Positions 11,679 to 21,025 of a stretch of 64,000 nucleotides of DNA are shown piece after piece (within the stretch, counting starts at the first letter, position 1; each line of letters starts with the position of its first letter). Source of the DNA: Theropithecus gelada (Eukaryota; Chordata; Mammalia; Primates; Cercopithecidae); the NCBI RefSeq assembly GCF_003255815.1, contig NC_037668.1, positions 17,137,611 to 17,201,610 of the forward strand, in the 5' to 3' direction. The position numbers and the translations under genes are program-made. The notes beneath the pieces are model-generated. The model was not told where the DNA came from and did no database searches. It saw only the letters and a program-made list of their open reading frames with translations.

Positions 11679-13291
11679 GGGAATGTTTTGTGATATGGGG
11701 TCAGTGGAAGGAAACAAGAAATCAATAAACAGAATCAATCCTTGGGAAAGCAGACTGCCTGCTCAGACACTTACTTGTTTAATATTGGCTCCTTGCCGGC
11801 CAATGATGAGCTTCACAGCCTCCTGGGGAACCCGCATCTCTATCTCAATGTCATCTTCCCCAACAAATGTCAGCCGCTCTTCTGCACAGATCGTTGTTCA
11901 TCAGATCAGACTTAGGTAACACCCAAAGCTATTCTAACTACCAGTCCTCCCCAGAATCTGGCTGTCAAAGAGACACTGATCCAAGAGATAAAGTGAGGAT
12001 CTCAACCATAGTAACAAGGAAAAGTGGCATCTGAATGGGAATTAGAAGGTCCCAAAAGATCAGAGATGGGCATTTTCTCTGGGACACTGTTTCAGATGCT
12101 AAAATGGGAAAAACAGACTCTGCAATAAAGAGGAGCTGGGGTCTGGGCAAATTACTTCTCCTAAGACATGACTACTGGAGAAGAATGAAGGCCAAAGGTT
12201 GTCTGAGGGGTCCATTAGGCTCAGAACTTCTCCTGACTGATATGTACATAAGTCATTTCTCTAGGTCCTATTAGATCCAGCCTTTGAGGTAAGTGCCTTC
12301 TACTAACAACTAGGGAACAGGAATATAGAAAAAAGATGAGTACAGAAATTAAAAAAGAACTCTTTGCTATGTTGATGTTGCTGAATAAAACACATCAATG
12401 GAGTTATGAGTTCATTTCATAGACTGGCTTACTTTGCTATGTAAGAACATAGCAAAGACTAGGCCAGGTGTGGTGGCTCACGCCTATCATCTCAGCACTT
12501 TGGGAGACCAAGGCAGGTGGATCACCTGAGGTCAGCCACGCTGGTGGTGAAACCCCATCTCTACTAAAAATACAAAAATTAGCCAGGAGTGGTGGCGCAC
12601 ACCTGTAATCCCAGCTACTAGGGTGGCTGAGGCAGAAGAATTGCTTGAATCCAGGAGGCAGAGCTTGCAGTGAGCTGAGATTGCTCCACTGCACACCAGG
12701 GTGGGCAACAGAGTGAGACTCCATATCAAAGAAAAAAAAAAAAAAAAAGACTAAATAATTTTAGTCAAAGATTCCTCACAGAAAGCCAATCACAATACCT
12801 GAGTCAGGCATGGAGGCACATGCCTATAATCCTAGCACTTTGGGAAGCTGAGGTGGGCAGGTTCCTTGAGCTCAGGAGTTCAAGACCAGCCTGGGCAACA
12901 TGGCAAAACCCCATCTCTACAAAAAATACAGGTGTGTGGTACACGCCTGTGGTCCCAGCTACTTGGAGGCTGAGGTGGGAGGACTGCTTGAACCCAGGAG
13001 GTCGACACTGCAGTGAGCCAAGATTGTGCCACTGTACTCCAAGCTAGGTGACAGAAACCCCACAAAAAACCCACACAATACCTGGCAAGGAAAGAGTTTT
13101 TTTTCAATTTAACAAGGCAGGAGCATGTCTGAACATTTTCACATGTACAGTCATAGGGTTCACATACCTCTGCTTTCCCTATACCTGCGGTATAGGATAT
13201 AGGCAATTGTTGCACTGGCTGGGATCCCAAGGCCCAGGGCTATTTTCTGAATGGTGGACAGGCTTGTCCAAGAAGTTCGTTCAGTGGACAT
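4168..13291 (-). CDS. TDRKH: TDRKH, tudor and KH domain protein, complete CDS in 12 exons
   Basis: TDRKH (TDRD2) is an outer-mitochondrial-membrane protein of germ cells. Its tudor domain binds PIWI proteins and it recruits the PNLDC1 trimmer that matures piRNA 3' ends. Coding exons, in transcription order: 13291-13168, 11881-11775, 10200-10011, 9304-9165, 9068-8747, 6316-6156, 5984-5812, 5601-5537, 5259-5108, 4881-4780, 4522-4426, 4220-4168. They sum to 1686 bases, 561 codons plus stop, the length known for human TDRKH. Every junction keeps frame and all acceptors are AG. All donors are GT except the one after 9165, which is GC. Order: N-terminal hydrophobic anchor (about residues 9-28), KH1 with GRQG at 69-72, KH2 with GRGG at 141-144, an acidic/proline linker, tudor core at about 349-415, and an acidic tail ending DDYLL. 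No disruption is seen. Confidence 0.96.
4426..4522 (-). CDS. TDRKH: TDRKH coding exon 11
   Basis: ATETDASLSTLLTETKKNSG to CLSLS with one base of a split Glu codon. Acceptor CACTCAG, donor TCAG|GTACAA. Confidence 0.94.
4780..4881 (-). CDS. TDRKH: TDRKH coding exon 10
   Basis: KLDIGLELVHKGYAIELPED to LKDM. Acceptor TTCTCAG, donor ATG|GTGAGC. Confidence 0.95.
5108..5259 (-). CDS. TDRKH: TDRKH coding exon 9
   Basis: Extended-tudor C-terminal part, GDQWEEEALDEFDRLTHC to YDTSNGK. Acceptor TGCCAG, donor AAG|GTAAGA. Confidence 0.95.
5537..5601 (-). CDS. TDRKH: TDRKH coding exon 8: tudor C-terminal strand
   Basis: A 65-base exon completing the tudor fold with SDFLSLPFQAIECSLARIAPS. Acceptor TTCAG, donor CTCAG|GTAAAT. 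Confidence 0.94.
5812..5984 (-). CDS. TDRKH: TDRKH coding exon 7: tudor core
   Basis: Residues 349-405. The aromatic cage elements are visible: SWYRARV (W370, Y371) and LYFVDFGDNG (Y387, F388, F391). This domain binds PIWI-family N termini, where symmetric dimethyl-arginine is the known ligand of the family. Confidence 0.95.
6156..6316 (-). CDS. TDRKH: TDRKH coding exon 6: extended-tudor N-terminal part
   Basis: Reads PSPDFSFHADEYLEVYVSAS to HYENSV, the SN-like lead-in to the tudor barrel. Acceptor TTTAG, donor GTG|GTGAGT. Confidence 0.95.
6811..7124 (-). mobile_element. Young AluY, antisense (Old World monkey type)
   Basis: Flanked by AATAGTGATG at 6801-6810 and 7125-7134. The antisense end reads GGCTTGAGCCACCGCGCCC, i.e. 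CTCAAGCC on the Alu strand, a variant common in cercopithecoid AluY copies. Few CpG decays suggest a recent insertion. Confidence 0.93.
7210..7503 (+). mobile_element. Alu element, sense, with target-site duplication
   Basis: Full dimeric Alu with a short A tail. The 13-bp direct repeat AAAGTATGTCTAG lies at 7197-7209 and 7504-7516. Confidence 0.95.
7753..7919 (-). mobile_element. 5'-truncated antisense Alu
   Basis: Begins with an A/T-rich reversed tail and T run, then GAGACAGGGTCTCAC, and stops after the CCACCACGCC part of the Alu. It is bounded by CTAAGCCAGTATTTCTTTTT on the left (7733-7752) and right (7920-7939). Confidence 0.88.
7936..8693 (-). mobile_element. Unnamed retrocopy-like insertion of about 760 bp
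   Basis: The segment starts on the plus strand with a T/C-rich tract (TTTTTC repeats), which would be an A-rich tail on the minus strand. It is bounded by TAAGCCAGTATTTCT at 7921-7935 and 8694-8708. Body sequence is not an Alu, L1 or L2 I recognise and has no long ORF. Structure suggests an L1-mobilised copy of some transcript; the source is unknown. Confidence 0.55.
8747..9068 (-). CDS. TDRKH: TDRKH coding exon 5: linker between KH2 and tudor
   Basis: Starts HLILEKVSEDEELRKR, then a proline/glycine/serine-rich linker ending EMSMFE. Acceptor CCACAG, donor GAAA|GTATGT. A plus-strand insertion ends only about 40 bases beyond the donor (right target-site copy at 8694-8708). Confidence 0.95.
9165..9304 (-). 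CDS. TDRKH: TDRKH coding exon 4: KH2, followed by a GC donor
   Basis: Residues 141-187, GRGGETIRSICKASGAKI to EVAAAK. The exon must end with AAG at 9165 to join CAT of the next exon in frame. The following bases are GCAAGT, so this is a GC-AG intron with an otherwise near-perfect donor. Confidence 0.94.
9305..10010 (-). other. TDRKH: TDRKH intron between coding exons 3 and 4
   Basis: Unique sequence; I see no repeat family, RNA gene or extra exon. Confidence 0.5.
10011..10200 (-). CDS. TDRKH: TDRKH coding exon 3: rest of KH1 and start of KH2
   Basis: Begins LRKQTGARIDVDTEDV and ends SVGRII with one base of G141. Acceptor TTTGCAG, donor ATAG|GTACC. The GXXG of KH2 is split across this junction. 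Confidence 0.95.
10632..10913 (+). mobile_element. Alu element, sense, whose tail has grown into a purine tract
   Basis: AluY/S-type body from GGCCAGGCACGG to the CTCTGTCT end. The 3' A tail runs directly into a long GAA/GGA tract. Confidence 0.92.
10922..11161 (+). repeat. Uninterrupted 240-nt purine tract (GAA/GGA/GAAA)n
   Basis: Every base on the plus strand is A or G across the interval. It derives from the tail of the preceding Alu. On the TDRKH pre-mRNA strand it is a 240-nt pyrimidine run. Confidence 0.95.
11321..11612 (+). mobile_element. Alu element, sense, with internal 5' deletion
   Basis: Starts GGCTGGGC and jumps straight to CATCCCAGCACTCTGGG, so about 20 bases of the Alu promoter region are missing. 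It ends in an A run of about 26. Confidence 0.9.
11586..11672 (+). repeat. Compound microsatellite A(n)-(TA)n-(CA)n
   Basis: The Alu A tail passes into (TA) at about 11612-11637, then TTTT, then (CA) to about 11672. It ends about 100 bases from the donor side of TDRKH coding exon 2 (exon edge 11775). Confidence 0.92.
11775..11881 (-). CDS. TDRKH: TDRKH coding exon 2: KH1 first half
   Basis: Residues 42-77. It carries the KH1 GXXG loop as IIGRQG (G69-G72). Acceptor TGCAG, donor CAA|GTAAGT. Confidence 0.95.
12462..12748 (+). mobile_element. Alu element, sense
   Basis: Dimeric Alu with A tail; flanks share AAGACTA at about 12455-12461 and 12747-12753. Confidence 0.9.
12802..13073 (+). mobile_element. 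Older Alu element, sense, with target-site duplication
   Basis: Alu with AluJ-like changes, bounded by CACAATACCTG at 12791-12801 and 13074-13084. Confidence 0.92.
13168..13291 (-). CDS. TDRKH: TDRKH coding exon 1: start codon and membrane anchor
   Basis: ATG at 13291-13289 opens MSTERTSWTSLSTIQ, followed by a hydrophobic stretch ending AYILYRRYRES. This is the mitochondrial outer-membrane anchor. The exon continues upstream as 5' UTR to an AG acceptor (exon edge 13316). Donor AG|GTATG at 13168/13167. Confidence 0.95.
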
Positions 13292-14029
13292 TTTCTGCTG
13301 TACTCTGACTTACATCCTGAAACAAGCAAAGCAGGGAAAAGAGGGAGCTTTCATCCAATACTTGTATGAATAGCAGAGAGGCATGGGAGCACATTATTAT
13401 TGAAAAGAATACTACTGCCTACCTTCCAATTTCAAGAGCTTCAGCAATTTCAAAATTTATTTCATATAAAAAGGGCTCAGGGTATTTTTTTAAAGTTAGC
13501 TAAGGTACACATAGAATTAAATAGAAGCATACTTCACTTTCCCCACCCAAGGAGAACTGATCAGTTTTAAAAGACAAACCAAAAAAAAAAAAAAAAAAAA
13601 AACAACTAAATGAATCAAATATTTAAAATATATATACTTAGATTTCATATTAAATTATTTAAAATTACTTATCTAAGTCCTTTTATGCCTCCAGGGGTTT
13701 CCAGAAGCTGCTGCCTCTGCAAGTAATACCATTCCAGGCTTAGTAAAGGCCTTACTATTTACCTTTGTTGGAAGTACAGTCTTCATTTACTGTCTCTACT
13801 TTTGGTTTCTATTTATTTACTCCTTAATGAACAGTGAAATGGGGTTCTTCCCTACTCCATCACCAAAACTGTAACTTCCCAGATAATCAACCCAGAGGGC
13901 ATGCATGGAGCCTTATCTCATCCATCTCTCTGCAGTAGCAGGAAGGTAGCCACTCCTTCCACAAAACTCTTTCCTTGGTTTCTGTGCCCTCTTTCTGTTG
14001 GTTTCCTTTTATTTCCCTGGAGGGTCCTT

Positions 14030-14310
14030 CCAAGTTTGGGCTTCTCATCCTGTGCCATCAATTGTTAATGTCACTCTGCTCTCTTTAGACCATTTCATCC
14101 ACATATGTGGGTTCAATTACTACCTATATGTTAATAACATCAACAATGCTGCATCTGGCCTGATTGAGAAGCCCAAATCTTACTTAGACCACTGTAATGG
14201 CCTTCCTACAGGCTTTCGTGCTGAGTTTCTCTCTGACACTGTATCTTCATTTTGCTGCCAAGCAAACTTTAATGTGTTCCTCATTATATTTCCTTATTCC
14301 ACATAGTTTC
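14030..14310 (+). mobile_element. LINE-2 fragment (reverse transcriptase remnant)
   Basis: Plus-strand translation gives a degraded LDHFIHICGFNYYLYVNN, resembling the L2/CR1 reverse-transcriptase region around LYADD. It is followed by a stretch like the L2 DYCNSLLTGLP part (YLDHCNGLPTGF). Internal deletion between the two is inferred. Confidence 0.6.
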
Positions 14311-14559
14311 TCAGCCTCCCTCTCCACTCAAACCTCTCATGCTGCCTCCTCCAACCTTTCTCAACTGAGGTCCTTGCTTTCTATTTCACTGAGAAAGTAG
14401 AGCATTCAGAGAAAATATCCACAAGCTTCTACACATTTTCCCACCTACCTCCACCTGTGCCTAAATGCTTGCTGTTCTCTCCTGTGACCACAGATGAACT
14501 GTCTCTGCTCCTAGCACTGAAGTCTTTCATAAAAGCACTGCTCCACAAGTTCTCCTTGC

Positions 14560-15760
14560 TTCTCCTGCATTATTAACATTTTCTTTCCCCTCTACTAGAC
14601 AGTCCCATCAGCAGACAAACATTCTCCGTTCTTAAAGAAAACCCTGGATTTCACTTCAACTACTTCCCATTTCTTTTCTTCCTTTTAAAGGAAAACTTGA
14701 GTGTCAATATATCTGTCCTCAAGTTCTCTTCTTAAATCCACTCTAACTGCTCACATCAGGGTCACCAATGATTTCACATTGCTCAATCCAAAGACTGATT
14801 CTCAGTTCTCATCTCACCAGATGTCCCCACAGTATTTGGCACAGCTGGTGATTCCCTCTTCTCTGAAACACTTTCTCCATAGCACACCCTCCTGGTTTTC
14901 CTCTTTCCTTTCTGGCTATTCCATCAGTCTCCCAGTTGCTGATTTCTTCGCATTTTTCTATCCTCTAAACACTGGAGTGCCTCGGGGATCTGTCCTTTGC
15001 CCTCTTCTCTGTTCTACCTCACTTTCTTGGTGATCTCAAGTCTCATTCACAGACTGGCGTTAACTCCTATCTATATGCTGATAACTTCCAAATTAATAGA
15101 TCCATGTAGGACCCTTCTCAACTGCCTACATGGATCTCCATTTGATGTTTAATATACATCTCAACTTAACACTGAGCTCCCGATTCACCCCCTTGCCATA
15201 ATCTTTGCCATCTCAGCAAATGGCAATTCCTTTTTTTTTTCTTTTGAGACAGGGTCTTTCTCTGTTGCCAGGCTGGAATGCAGTGGTGCAACTATGGCTC
15301 ACTGCATCCACAACCTCTGGGCTCAAGCAATCCTCCCACCTCTCAGCCTCCCAGTAGCTAAGACTACAGGTGCATGCCACCACGCCTGGCTAATTTTTGT
15401 ATTTTTTGTAGAGAGAGCGTTTCACCATGTTGCCCAGGCTGGTCTTGAACTCCTGGGCTCAAGTGATCCACCAACCTCAGCCTTCCAAAGTGCTGAGATT
15501 ACAGGGGTGAGCCACTGTGCTCCGCCTCGACTGCATTCTCTTACTTTGTCATCCTCTCTCTCACACTGCACACTTAGCCTGTCAACAAATCTTATTTGCT
15601 CTACCTTCAAATTATCCAGAATCTGACCACTTTTTCTCTTTGCAGTTCTATGACCCTGCTCTAAAATACCATCTTTTCCCTAGATTACTGCATTGCCTAA
15701 TGACGTTCCTGCATTTGCCATTGTCCATTCAGTTTATTCTCAGCACAAGAGCTGGAGTAA
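14560..15760 (+). mobile_element. LINE-2 reverse transcriptase remnant, interrupted by an Alu
   Basis: Degraded coding sequence of L2 type: VTNDFTLLNPKTDSQ, then SWFSSFLSG, then TGVPRGSVLCPLL (the GVPQGSVLGPLL motif of CR1/L2 reverse transcriptases). An antisense Alu sits at 15231-15527; L2 3' sequence resumes after it (AAATTATCCAGAATCTGACC). Confidence 0.75.
15231..15527 (-). mobile_element. Alu element, antisense, inside the L2
   Basis: T run, GAGACAGGGTCTTTCTC, through GCCACTGTGCTCCGCC; L2 sequence on both sides. Confidence 0.9.
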
Positions 15761-15762
15761 GT

Positions 15763-15985
15763 ACTATGTGCTAGATGCTATTGTGGCACCAAAGACACAA
15801 AAATGAAAAGATAAATGTGTTGAGTAGCTACTATGCCAGGCACATTACATAATTTTATTTAATAGTCATATAACCCTGTAAAGTAGGAAATATTAATCCT
15901 ATAGAAGAGTACACACGCTTGAATAGGTTATCTAATCTCTAACCCAGAGTCTGGGTTATTATTTGCATGTAAAAAACCTTGTAAA
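15763..15985 (+). mobile_element. MIR SINE
   Basis: Contains TACTATGCCAGGCACATTACATAATTTTATTTAATAGTC-type MIR core (quoted in part: CTATGCCAGGCACATTAC) and the CCTGTAAAGTAGG segment. Confidence 0.65.
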
Positions 15986-16544
15986 GTGATTTTAGAAATC
16001 CTTCCCCACCCTTCTTTTTACCTAAACTCTCAGGGTAACAGCACCTGTATTTTTATTCTTTATTTTGATTAACATATCCAATTCAAAATTAATACCGACA
16101 GAAAGTATTGTAGGTGGTTAAAAAAACACTGAAGACTAAAAAAACTAAAGATAGGTAATAAAAAACTGAAAACTAAATACCTGTATTTCTAGATATTACG
16201 ATCAAGTAGAATAAAGCAAGCTGGCTTTAAATGAGATTTGCTTAAAAATGAGTAAATGTAACTTTGCTATAATTTGCCTCCAGGTACAAAAATTCAACCC
16301 AAATAATTATAATAAACAAAAATGTATTTCACCTTGGGGGGAAAAACTGGCTTTATCCTGGTAAGGCTAAAAACATACTCACTAATACAAAACCTACTGT
16401 GGAATAAAACTTAGGCTTTCAGGGAAAGCACAGCCGATCAGGAAGAGTGAAGAGAGAAAGGAGAACATCTAGCACCGAAATCTCACTGAGGAGCAGATAG
16501 AGTCAGGTAAGGGAGGCTGGAGGTAGGTTTCTTACAACAGTCAT

Positions 16545-16995
16545 CCTCTCTTATCCTCGAGAAATATGTTCCAAGAACCCCAGTGGATGCCTTGGAGTAC
16601 TGAAAACTATAGGTTTTTTCAATGTGATAACCAAGATGGCTACTAAGTGACTAAGAGGCGGGCAGCATATACAGCATGGATATGCTGGACAAAGGCAGGA
16701 TTCTCATCTGGATCAGGATGGAGATTTCACCATGCTAGTCAGAATGGTGCACAATTTAAAACTTAAGAATTGTTTATGCCAGGCGCGGTGGCTCAAGCCT
16801 GTAATCCCAGCACTTTGGGAGGCCGAGACGGGTGGATCACGAGGTCAGGAGATCGAGACCATCCTGGCTAACACGGTGAAACCCTGTCTCTACTAAAAAA
16901 AAAAAAAGAATTGTTTATTTATGGAACTTCCCATTTAATCTTTTTGGACCAGGATTGACTATGGGTAAGTGAAAGCAAAACCACAGAGAAGGGGA
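16545..16995 (+). mobile_element. Tigger-type DNA transposon remnant with an AluY insert
   Basis: The element shows features of non-autonomous TcMar-Tigger repeats: GATAACCAAGATGGCTACTA, AGTGACTAAGAGGCGGG, and a right part with ACCAGGATTGACTATGGGTA near a GGGGAGACTACT end. A half-Alu is nested at 16777-16905. Exact subfamily not assigned. Confidence 0.6.
16777..16905 (+). mobile_element. AluY left monomer (half-Alu) with target-site duplication
   Basis: Only the left arm is present, from GCCAGGCGCGGTGGCTCAAG to TCTCTACT plus an A tail. It is flanked by AAGAATTGTTTA at 16765-16776 and 16906-16917. The CTCAAGCC variant marks the monkey AluY lineage. Confidence 0.93.
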
Positions 16996-17660
16996 GACTA
17001 CTACACTGTCATACAGATGACCAGAATTTGCATCTGGCCTCAGAGTTTTACTGATCAATAGAACTGAATAAAGTTCTTCAGAGAACTACCAGAAGTTTGC
17101 CAAATCTATTTTTTCTATATTCTGGTTTTAAACAAATTTAATCCACCTTCTTGCCCGGACTCGCAGCCTGAGCAAAAAATAAAACCGCCTTTTACTACTG
17201 GGGTGGGGGATGGGTACCTCTTTTCAAGTGTGTTGTCTACTTTGGGTCATTACTCGGTAAATTCAGTATATCATTTTTAGAGACTATCAGTCTGAGGGAA
17301 TACTGTTCTCTCCTGACCTTTCTAGAATGTAGGACAGAAAGGGTTGAGTTTAATGTAGGCTGTTTGCTTTCATTTATGAGGTTCTTTCTCCAACTCATTG
17401 GATAAACATTAGCTTCTCTTTTTTTAAATAGGCTGCAAATAAAACCCTTCACCACCCTGAAAATTTGGATGGTATTATATAAGCATCTTTGTATATACCA
17501 AAGGAAACAAATTGTTTCATAAAGGAGATTTTTGGCTTAAGTAATTCTTGAATACATACTTCCCAAACTGCTACTTTCCTACATTGAGATGGTTTATTCT
17601 TGGTTTATTCCAGAAAGGATTTGACTTCTTTTGTCCCCTGATTACTTCAGATATTTTCTT

Positions 17661-17956
17661 TTTTCTTTTTTTTTTGAGACAGAGTCTCGCTCTGTTGCCT
17701 AGGCTGGAGTCCAGTGGCACGATTTCAGCTAACTGCAACCTCCACCTCCCGGGTTCAAGGGATTCTTCTGCTTCAGCCTAATGAGTAGCTGGGACTACAG
17801 GCACCCGCGACCACGCCTGCCTAATTTTTGTATTTTTAGTAGAAACAGGGTTTCACCATACTGGCCAGGATGGTCTCAAACTGCTGACTTCGTGATCCCC
17901 CCGCCTCGGTCTCCCAAAGTGCTGGGATTACAAGGCGTGAGCCACCGTGCCCACTT
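17661..17956 (-). mobile_element. Alu element, antisense, with target-site duplication
   Basis: Full antisense Alu bounded by AGATATTTTCTT at 17649-17660 and 17957-17968. Confidence 0.94.
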
Positions 17957-18126
17957 AGATATTTTCTTATATGACCACTCAAGTTCCTAGCTTGTCTCCA
18001 TTATTAATGCGTCTTGGTTAAATAGTGCTACCTCCTTCTTATGTGCTGAGCATGTTGGGGACAGAAGGAGGAAGAAGAATTTGTACTTGGAAACCTTCAG
18101 AGTCTAGAAAACAAACACCAAAACAG

Positions 18127-18452
18127 GCTGGGTACAGTGGCTCTTGCCTGTTAATCCCAGCACTTTGAGAGGCTGAGGTGGGAGGACTGCTTGAGATCGA
18201 GTATTCAAGACTAGCCTGGGCAACACAGTGAGACTCTGTTTCTACAAAAAAAAAAAAAAAAAAAATTAACAGAGGCCCAAAGGACTAGCTGGGCGTGGTG
18301 GTGCACACCTGTAGTCCCAGCTACTCAGGAGGCCAAGGTGGGAGGATGGCTTGAGCCCGGGAGGTGGACGCTGCAGTAAACTGATCACACCACTGCACTC
18401 CACCCTGGGCAACAGAGTGAGAATTTGCCTGAAGGGGTTAAAAAAAAAAAAA
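18127..18452 (+). mobile_element. Alu element, sense, with a foreign 16-bp insert in its middle
   Basis: Left arm runs to an A-rich linker of about 20 A. ACAGAGGCCCAAAGGA (18269-18284) then precedes the right arm, which starts TAGCTGGGCGTGG. Normal Alus have no such block there. Confidence 0.88.
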
Positions 18453-18474
18453 GTATAGGGCAAGATGTGTGTAT

Positions 18475-18600
18475 GTTATATGCAAATACTATGCATCTTA
18501 TACAAGGGACATGAGAATCTATGGATTTGGGTTCTGTGGGGTTCCTGGAACCAATCCCCTGCAGATAATGAAGGGAGAGACGACTGTATAAATTCTTGGT
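18475..18600 (-). mobile_element. Tigger/MER2-like DNA transposon end
   Basis: Contains GAATCTATGGATTTGGGTTC, GGTTCCTGGAACCAATCCCC and GACGACTGTA, which resemble the terminal part of MER2/Tigger elements. Confidence 0.5.
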
Positions 18601-18721
18601 CAATGTGACAGCTGAAAGGAGCTAGAACCTTAAGGTTTATTTCTTAGATGGTGCATAGCTGAAAATCATCTCATTACAACTCATTTTCCTTCTGCAAACC
18701 AATACTACATGAATGAACTGC

Positions 18722-18850
18722 AGTAAATGGACATTTATTCAAGCCAGTAAGTATCGAGTTCTGATGTGTGCTTGGCACTGGGGACACAACAGTCAAGATA
18801 GACTTGGCAGCTGCCTTCATGGAGTTTCTTGTCTGGCATGGAAGATCCTG
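18722..18850 (-). mobile_element. LINE-2 3' end, antisense
   Basis: CATTTATTCAAGCCAGTAAG, TGTGCTTGGCACTGGGGACA, CTGCCTTCATGGAGTTTC: the reverse complement of the usual L2 3' end. Confidence 0.55.
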
Positions 18851-19510
18851 ACGGGCAGGAGTCTTTAGGTCTTAAAGGCTTTGGGAAACTGAAATCTAGC
18901 CCTATGAACAAGAATGAACTTGATCTGTATTTTCATGCTGTTTGCTTCTAAAAACACCTTTCTGGCCACAATTCATGCTTATGGGGCATAGAAATCAAAA
19001 GATTTTATAACTAGAAGGGACTACAGAACTTATTTGATTCCATTAATAATGTTCAATTTGGGAAACTGAGGCTCAGGGATAGAAAAGTATTGATCTAAGG
19101 TCACACCGCTAATTAGTCATTTCTACACAATACAGTGTGCAAGGGAAATAAGTCTGTTTTGATGGCCAGTCATAATCACACCTCTTTACAGAGGCCCAAA
19201 GGATTAGCAGAACTTTTGTTTTCCAGTTCTGACACTATCAAGTGCCGAGGGGCCTCTGCAGCCAAGGCCCCTCAATCTCGATCCCCTACACTGGGTTGAG
19301 TTGCATTGCTATGCGCTTCCACAGGATCCCCAATACGCCTTCATTCACACATGCCATGCTTGTCATTCTTGATTAACATCTGTGTCCGTGGTGAGGAGAA
19401 TGAATTGAAGGCAGCAACGGTAGCTTCAGGAGACCAATCAGGGACTAGTCCAGGTGTCAATGATGGAGATGGAAAGTAGACGAATTGGAGAGTTTGTTGT
19501 TGTTTGGATA

Positions 19511-19618
19511 GAGACAGAGCCTTGGTCTGTCACCCAGGTTGGAATGCAGTGAATGATCATAGCTCACTGCAGCCTTGAACTCCCACAATCATCGGGCGTA
19601 GCTGAGATTATAGACGTG
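19511..19618 (-). mobile_element. Alu fragment, antisense
   Basis: GAGACAGAGCCTTGGTCTGT to GATTATAGACG; only the right-arm start is kept. Confidence 0.75.
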
Positions 19619-20850
19619 GCTTTTTTTGGCCGACTTCTATTTGAAGCAAAAGGTAAATTTCACTAACTCCTCTTCAGACATTACAAATGAATTTGTGCTA
19701 GTTATCAGCTGATGTCTCAAAAATGAGAATTTACTTGATCTGTCACTATGGTTTTGTTCACAATTTTCATATCCTTTCAGTTGTAGGTTTCTCTTAAAGA
19801 GAAATGGAAAATAATATAATGTAAACGGGGATAACTGCGTAGTACTGACTGCTAGTTTGTGTTTGATTTTATTACTTAAAAATTGAATGGGAAGGAGGAA
19901 GAGACTAGAACTTAAGACCACAGTTCCTAGGGGAAGCTAAGAAGAGGAGATGAGGATCATTGCTGAGTGAGGTATGTGGTTAGATAACGGTTTTCAGTAA
20001 AAGCTAACTTTGAAATTTCCTGACATTTGTATTGAACAATTGCCAACAACTATCTGATATGCATTGCTAAGGCTTACTTTATCATTTAAAATGACAGGAG
20101 TCAAATAGGATGTGATCAGGAGTCAAATCACATCGTTAGCTTCATGAAAGCATAGAGAACTCATTCCAGTATCTCCTAATAACCAGAACCTACCAAGGAC
20201 CTACAACATGGTGACATGCTTGAATCGAAGCAGCTCAATGTTCTCATCCTTGGTACGTTTTATTTTAAACTCAGGAGAAAAAAAAAAGCGTCAACCCCTT
20301 TCTCTCAAAACAAGGAAAGGGTCTAAAAGTCAATCCTTCTAATGGGGGTCTCCAGCCAACCCCCACGATGATACCTGCATTAAAGAATAAGGAGGGATAC
20401 TGGAAAAACAAAAACCCCAAAGTATTATTCTGACAACTGTCAACAGCCATCCTATTAGCGATAACTAAAGAAAAAGCTGGGGAAAGTTAAAGGCAAAGTG
20501 ATACATGGATGGCAGCTCTCCGTCTCAAAAAGGCCCAGTGGACGAGTGTGAACTGACTCAGGGCAAATACAAACGCTCCTGCACCGGGTCCGTTGTGGCC
20601 TAAGCGTGTGACCGGAGCATTTTCCTCAGATATAGTTACGAGTTCCCAGTGGGTCAAGTTGCCCCCGAGCGGCGTCTCACAGCCCAGGGCTCCGACTCCC
20701 GCCCCTGCGCCCCACATCCTTCCCTCGCCCCGAAGCACGCCATAACCCTCCCTTCCCTCGATCCCGCATTTCCGTCTCCTAGTGGCCAGGGCTGCCCATG
20801 ACCCAGTCTTTCCCACTCCCCAAACCTTCGCTCTCCATCCCCGCCTTTAC

Positions 20851-20960
20851 CGCTGCTCCAGTCAGCCGTCGAGCGCGCCGCCTCGCGCCTCACCCCAGCT
20901 GCAGCCACAGCCGCCGCCGCCTCCCACTCCCACGGCGACTGGGAGGCCCGCCTGCGGCGC
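20851..20960 (-). other. TDRKH: Candidate TDRKH non-coding exon 1
   Basis: GC-rich 5' UTR candidate ending at a GT donor (20850-20849, GTAAAG). The 5' limit is a guess from the CCAAT boxes upstream. Confidence 0.4.
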
Positions 20961-21025
20961 TTCAGCCGCCACTTCCCCGCCCCCGCAGCCCGCTAGCACC
21001 AGTCAACACCCTGCTCGCAGTCCGA

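Larger units (their letters stand above)
11882..13167 (-). other. TDRKH: TDRKH intron between coding exons 1 and 2
   Basis: Holds two sense Alus (12462-12748, 12802-13073); the rest is unique sequence with nothing recognisable. Confidence 0.6.
13317..20850 (-). other. TDRKH: TDRKH first intron (5' UTR intron)
   Basis: The sequence between the acceptor at 13317 and the candidate exon 1 donor near 20850 holds L2 and MIR remnants, Tigger-type DNA-transposon pieces and several Alus. From about 19625 to 20450 I see only unique A/T-rich sequence. Confidence 0.6.
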
